From Anaerolineae bacterium (GTDB taxonomy: Bacteria > Chloroflexota > Anaerolineae > 4572-78 > J111): a DNA stretch of 7,463 bases. The position numbers and the translations under genes were made by a program. This document shows, one piece after another, positions 5,369-7,463 of the stretch; position 1 is the stretch's first letter; each line of letters opens with the position of its first letter. The notes under the pieces were generated by a model. The model worked only from the letters and a program-made list of their open reading frames with translations. It was not told where the DNA came from and searched no databases. The DNA is taken from the NCBI GenBank assembly GCA_020433835.1, contig JAGRBY010000363.1:1-7463 (forward strand), given 5' to 3'.

Positions 5369-5578
5369 ACAGATAAACACAGATTTTTATAAGAGGTTTG
5401 AGAATATCGTTCATGTCTTTAAGTTTTCGCCACGATGATAGCCGACTGATTTAAGAACACAGATGCACAGGATTAAACGGATTTTTTTGCCGTATTTTCC
5501 TGATCCGTTAATCCTGTCAATCTGTGTTCTTAATAATGGCGAAAAACTCGTGACACTAACATATCTGTGTCTATCTGT
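5369..5578. repeat. Three-layer nested inverted-repeat element of about 210 bp
   Basis: Outer arms: ACAGATAAACACAGAT (5369-5384) against ATCTGTGTCTATCTGT (5563-5578), 15 of 16 paired. Middle arms: TTTTCGCCA (5424-5432) against TGGCGAAAA (5537-5545), perfect. Inner arms: TTAAGAACACAGAT (5451-5464) against its exact complement at 5520-5533, extended by ACAGGATTAA and ACGGAT (5467-5482) against 5503-5517 with one bulge. The ACAGAT / GGATTAA-ACGGAT wording resembles intergenic repeats I recall from several soil and water phyla. No coding capacity is visible. It is probably a non-autonomous element or a long structured RNA. Confidence 0.75.
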
Positions 5579-5592
5579 AGACCCTAAAGGCG

Positions 5593-5612
5593 TTCTAAAG
5601 TAATCTTTAGAA
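5593..5612 (-). terminator. Hairpin 20 bases after the receiver-ATPase stop
   Basis: TTCTAAAG (5593-5600) and CTTTAGAA (5605-5612) form a perfect 8-bp stem with a TAAT loop. It lies just downstream of the minus-strand stop at 5633-5635. There is no following T-run on that strand, so it may only protect the 3' end or terminate weakly. Confidence 0.35.
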
Positions 5613-5632
5613 TATAGCTTTATGGTGGGGGA

Positions 5633-7144
5633 TTAAGGTACGGTTTCTAACGCATCGTCAGCAATGCGCATCTCTGTTAACAATTCTTGGGTTAACTCAG
5701 CTAAGGCGCGAGCCGAAGGTGCGCTTGGATCTTGTTGATAGATCGAAAGCCCGCGGTTATTGAGCGCAAAGTGTAATTTTGAGTCGTATGGGATGCGATA
5801 GGATTTGTCGACCTGTAACACTTTTTCAAGCTTGGTCAGGTTGATGCCGCCGGGCATATTGGCTCGATTAATAACAATTTTGATGTGGTCGACCGGGAAC
5901 TCAAGCTGCTCTGCCAGTTCTAGAAATAATTTGCAGCTTTTTATGGCCGGGAGTTCCGGGGTTAGCACAAGCAATATATAATCAGCCATTTCAAGAATGC
6001 TGAGCGTTAGCTCTTCAAGGTGGTTGTGGGTATCGATCACCACCATCTTGAAATCGTTTTTAAGGCTGGTGATAATATCCTTCATCATTTCCGGCTTAAT
6101 CATATCCGCTAATTGGGGCTGTGGGGGAGCCAGCAAAATCTTCACTCCGGAGTTGTGGGCCATCAAAATATCTTGAACCAAATCGATCTCCAAATTTCCG
6201 TCGTGAATTAAATCGCTGATGGTGCGTTCCGGCCGCGTATTGAGGTGAACAGAAATATCGCCAAATTGCAGGTCACCGTCTAAAAGCACTACGCCACTGC
6301 GACTTTGGTGAAGCGCGATAGCCAAATTGGCAGCAACCGCCGAAGTCCCAACCCCGCCCTTAGGGCTGTAAACAGCAATAACCGGCGTGTTTACATTTTT
6401 GGGAGCGGAACCATCGGCTGCTACCGGCTGATGCTTCTTTTGGGTTTTAGCCACTTCCATAATTTCAAATTGCTGATAGGCCGGTATACCAATTTTGTAC
6501 ACTCGACGAATACAATTTACCAGTTCTTCCGAAGTAAACGGTTTTGGCTGAAAATCTCTGGCTCCGGCCGCCATAGCACGCTTCATGTAGTGCTGGTCAG
6601 ACTGAACTGACATAATAATGACCTGGCTGTACGGTGCCTGTACCGACATTTCGCGTGTGGCGGTGATACCGTCCATATCGGGCATGTTAATATCCATCAA
6701 CACGATATGCGGTTTTAGCTCTACCGCCATTTCAACACCCTGCCGACCATTAACCGCCTGCCCGATAACCTCAATGTCATTTTCAAAATAAAGCAGCCGC
6801 GAAACATTATCACGGGTGCCCAGATTATCATCTACCAACAAAACACGAATTTTATCATCGGATGATGAGTCGAGTGGTTGACTGGTAAGCGCTGATTTAA
6901 TATTTGGTGACACATGGTTAGAAGCCGGTGTGGGCTGGCTAGAATTGGTGTGGGGTTGGCTTTTGTTGTTGTTTGTTTCTACTTTTTGGCTTGTCGTTTC
7001 GACTGGGGGTTTGGCGGATAGTACCTCTTCCACATCTCGCGTTGTGGATCTTTGCTGTCGGCGCAAAAAGAACAAAAGCGCCAGCCCGATCAATACAATC
7101 AAAACCAACGCTACTCCGGCAATTACTAAAATAATCGGATCCAT
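5633..7144 (-). CDS. Membrane-tethered response regulator receiver-CpaE/TadZ-like (MinD/ParA family) ATPase
   Basis: This 503-residue protein has three parts. Residues 4-27 are a single hydrophobic segment followed by basic RRQQR, which should anchor it with the bulk in the cytoplasm. Residues 33-97 form a Ser/Thr/Gln/Pro-rich flexible linker. Residues 98-218 are a CheY-like receiver: acidic pair Asp105/Asp106, phosphoacceptor Asp151 in LMDINMPDMDG, Ser179 and Lys201 (PKPF). Residues 254-500 are a SIMIBI ATPase with deviant Walker A KGGVGTS (262-268), LLDGDLQFGD (Asp289/Asp291) and Walker B VVIDTHNH (Asp371). CpaE/TadZ proteins localise Flp/Tad-type pilus machinery in known systems. Here phosphorylation of the receiver may control ATPase positioning. 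No pilus genes are adjacent, so the pilus role is inferred from family. The membrane anchor is unusual for the group. Its ATG has only a weak purine-rich site (GAAAGAAAG). Confidence 0.92.
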   Translation of the reverse strand: MDPIILVIAGVALVLIVLIGLALLFFLRRQQRSTTRDVEEVLSAKPPVETTSQKVETNNNKSQPHTNSSQPTPASNHVSPNIKSALTSQPLDSSSDDKIRVLLVDDNLGTRDNVSRLLYFENDIEVIGQAVNGRQGVEMAVELKPHIVLMDINMPDMDGITATREMSVQAPYSQVIIMSVQSDQHYMKRAMAAGARDFQPKPFTSEELVNCIRRVYKIGIPAYQQFEIMEVAKTQKKHQPVAADGSAPKNVNTPVIAVYSPKGGVGTSAVAANLAIALHQSRSGVVLLDGDLQFGDISVHLNTRPERTISDLIHDGNLEIDLVQDILMAHNSGVKILLAPPQPQLADMIKPEMMKDIITSLKNDFKMVVIDTHNHLEELTLSILEMADYILLVLTPELPAIKSCKLFLELAEQLEFPVDHIKIVINRANMPGGINLTKLEKVLQVDKSYRIPYDSKLHFALNNRGLSIYQQDPSAPSARALAELTQELLTEMRIADDALETVP

Positions 7145-7194
7145 ATTTCTTTCTTTCGCAACACCCTTTAAGAAAAATAACTTTGTATTTTTTA

Positions 7195-7223
7195 ATTATA
7201 CACAGAATTCCACAAATCAACTA
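7195..7223 (-). promoter_or_regulatory. Candidate promoter for the receiver-ATPase gene
   Basis: On the minus strand a perfect TATAAT (7200-7195) lies 50 bases before the ATG at 7144. The -35 is weak: TAGTTG at 17-base spacing (7223-7218), or TTGATT at only 14 (7220-7215). The AT-rich surroundings support a promoter, but the assignment rests mainly on the -10. Confidence 0.4.
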
Positions 7224-7253
7224 TAGTACTCTTTGTTTTTATTTTATGATAAG

Positions 7254-7373
7254 TTACGCAGTTCAAAAGGTGACAGTCACTGGGCAATAATAAATCGCCC
7301 TATTTAAGCTAAGCGGACGTACATTCTCAATCAAAAAGTGACTGTCACCTTGTTCATTCGCCCAACTGCGTAA
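7254..7373. repeat. MITE-like element with two-part terminal inverted repeats
   Basis: Outer arms TTACGCAGTT (7254-7263) and AACTGCGTAA (7364-7373) match exactly. Inner arms AAGGTGACAGTCACT (7267-7281) and AGTGACTGTCACCTT (7337-7351) match exactly over 15 bp. The 55-base centre has no coding capacity and contains a GGGC...GCCC hairpin (7282-7300). The inner arm motif recurs alone at 3883-3897. The shape suggests a small non-autonomous mobile element or a REP-type hairpin pair. No transposase is present in the window. Confidence 0.75.
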
Positions 7374-7411
7374 GTCCTTTTTATTATAACTTACCTTACG
7401 CAGAGACAGAT

Positions 7412-7441
7412 TTGACAAGAGACAAAAATCAGGAATAGGAT
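7412..7441 (+). promoter_or_regulatory. Possible promoter for a gene beyond the right edge
   Basis: A consensus TTGACA (7412-7417) is followed after 18 bases by TAGGAT (7436-7441, 4 of 6). The window ends with GCAGGAA, which could be part of a ribosome site. The rest of 7374-7463 holds no other feature I can support. Confidence 0.25.
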
Positions 7442-7463
7442 GTTGTACAAAACGAAGCAGGAA

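Larger units (their letters stand above)
5071..5632. other. Gene-free spacer with nested repeats
   Basis: No credible gene is seen. The longest open frame (about 60 codons, near 5210-5392, plus strand) has no recognisable motif, no clear ribosome site, and runs into the repeat block. The first 300 bases (5071-5365) hold only a small hairpin around GGTAT...ATACC (about 5284-5312). The second half is a three-layer inverted repeat (5369-5578) followed by a compact hairpin (5593-5612). Confidence 0.65.

Noticed and set aside
5210..5392. Open frame of about 60 codons in the spacer upstream of the nitroreductase gene
   Set aside because: It has no recognisable motif, a TTG start without a ribosome site, and its 3' end runs into a repeat arm.
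5369..5578. CRISPR array or tandem repeats
   Set aside because: The repeated words are arms in opposite orientation, not regularly spaced direct repeats with unique spacers.
6305..6610. Plus-strand open frame of 101 codons
   Set aside because: It lies wholly inside the receiver-ATPase gene on the other strand, whose domains are unambiguous.

Overview
The window reads as chromosomal DNA of a free-living bacterium, most likely a Chloroflexota member (Anaerolineae-like). This placement is inferred from gene architecture, not from a search. The clues are a receiver-CpaE/MinD fusion of a type I recall as common in that phylum, a secreted trypsin carrying a YLPLL motif and a pre-peptidase C-terminal domain, a DsbB/BdbC-type quinone-linked oxidase, moderate GC content, and gene-free spacers packed with inverted repeats. 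The code is standard apart from one recoded UGA.

Layout. 1-376 is a spacer with three stacked palindromes, one a perfect 54-bp palindrome, followed by a promoter candidate. 377-1705 (+) is a secreted trypsin-like protease. A symmetrical terminator (1727-1769) separates it from a convergent two-gene operon on the minus strand: a membrane-anchored thioredoxin-like protein (2712-2248) followed 5 bases later by a DsbB/BdbC-type oxidase (2242-1805). Diverging from that operon is an alpha/beta hydrolase (2742-3683, +). After a repeat-rich spacer with a minus-strand terminator comes an Acg-type nitroreductase-fold protein (minus, 4989-3976). A roughly 600-bp spacer with nested inverted repeats follows. 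Then comes a membrane-tethered receiver-CpaE ATPase (7144-5633, minus), and finally a 319-bp spacer with a MITE-like inverted-repeat element.

Main result. The thioredoxin-like gene is interrupted by a single in-frame TGA exactly where the first, nucleophilic cysteine of the CxxC active site belongs, giving U-A-T-C. Directly downstream in the mRNA is a perfect 8-bp stem with a GUU loop. Its apical G lies 27 nt after the UGA, which is the layout expected of a bacterial SECIS element. I therefore annotate 2248-2712 as one selenoprotein gene of 154 residues, not two small ORFs or a pseudogene. Together with DsbB it looks like an extracytoplasmic selenocysteine-based thiol-disulfide system. The neighbouring secreted protease has eight cysteines outside its signal peptide and is a plausible, unproven, client.

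The hydrolase, nitroreductase and receiver-ATPase appear to be separate transcription units with no obvious pathway link. The spacers carry several families of inverted repeats, one of which (a GGTGACAGTCAC motif) occurs at least three times in the window.
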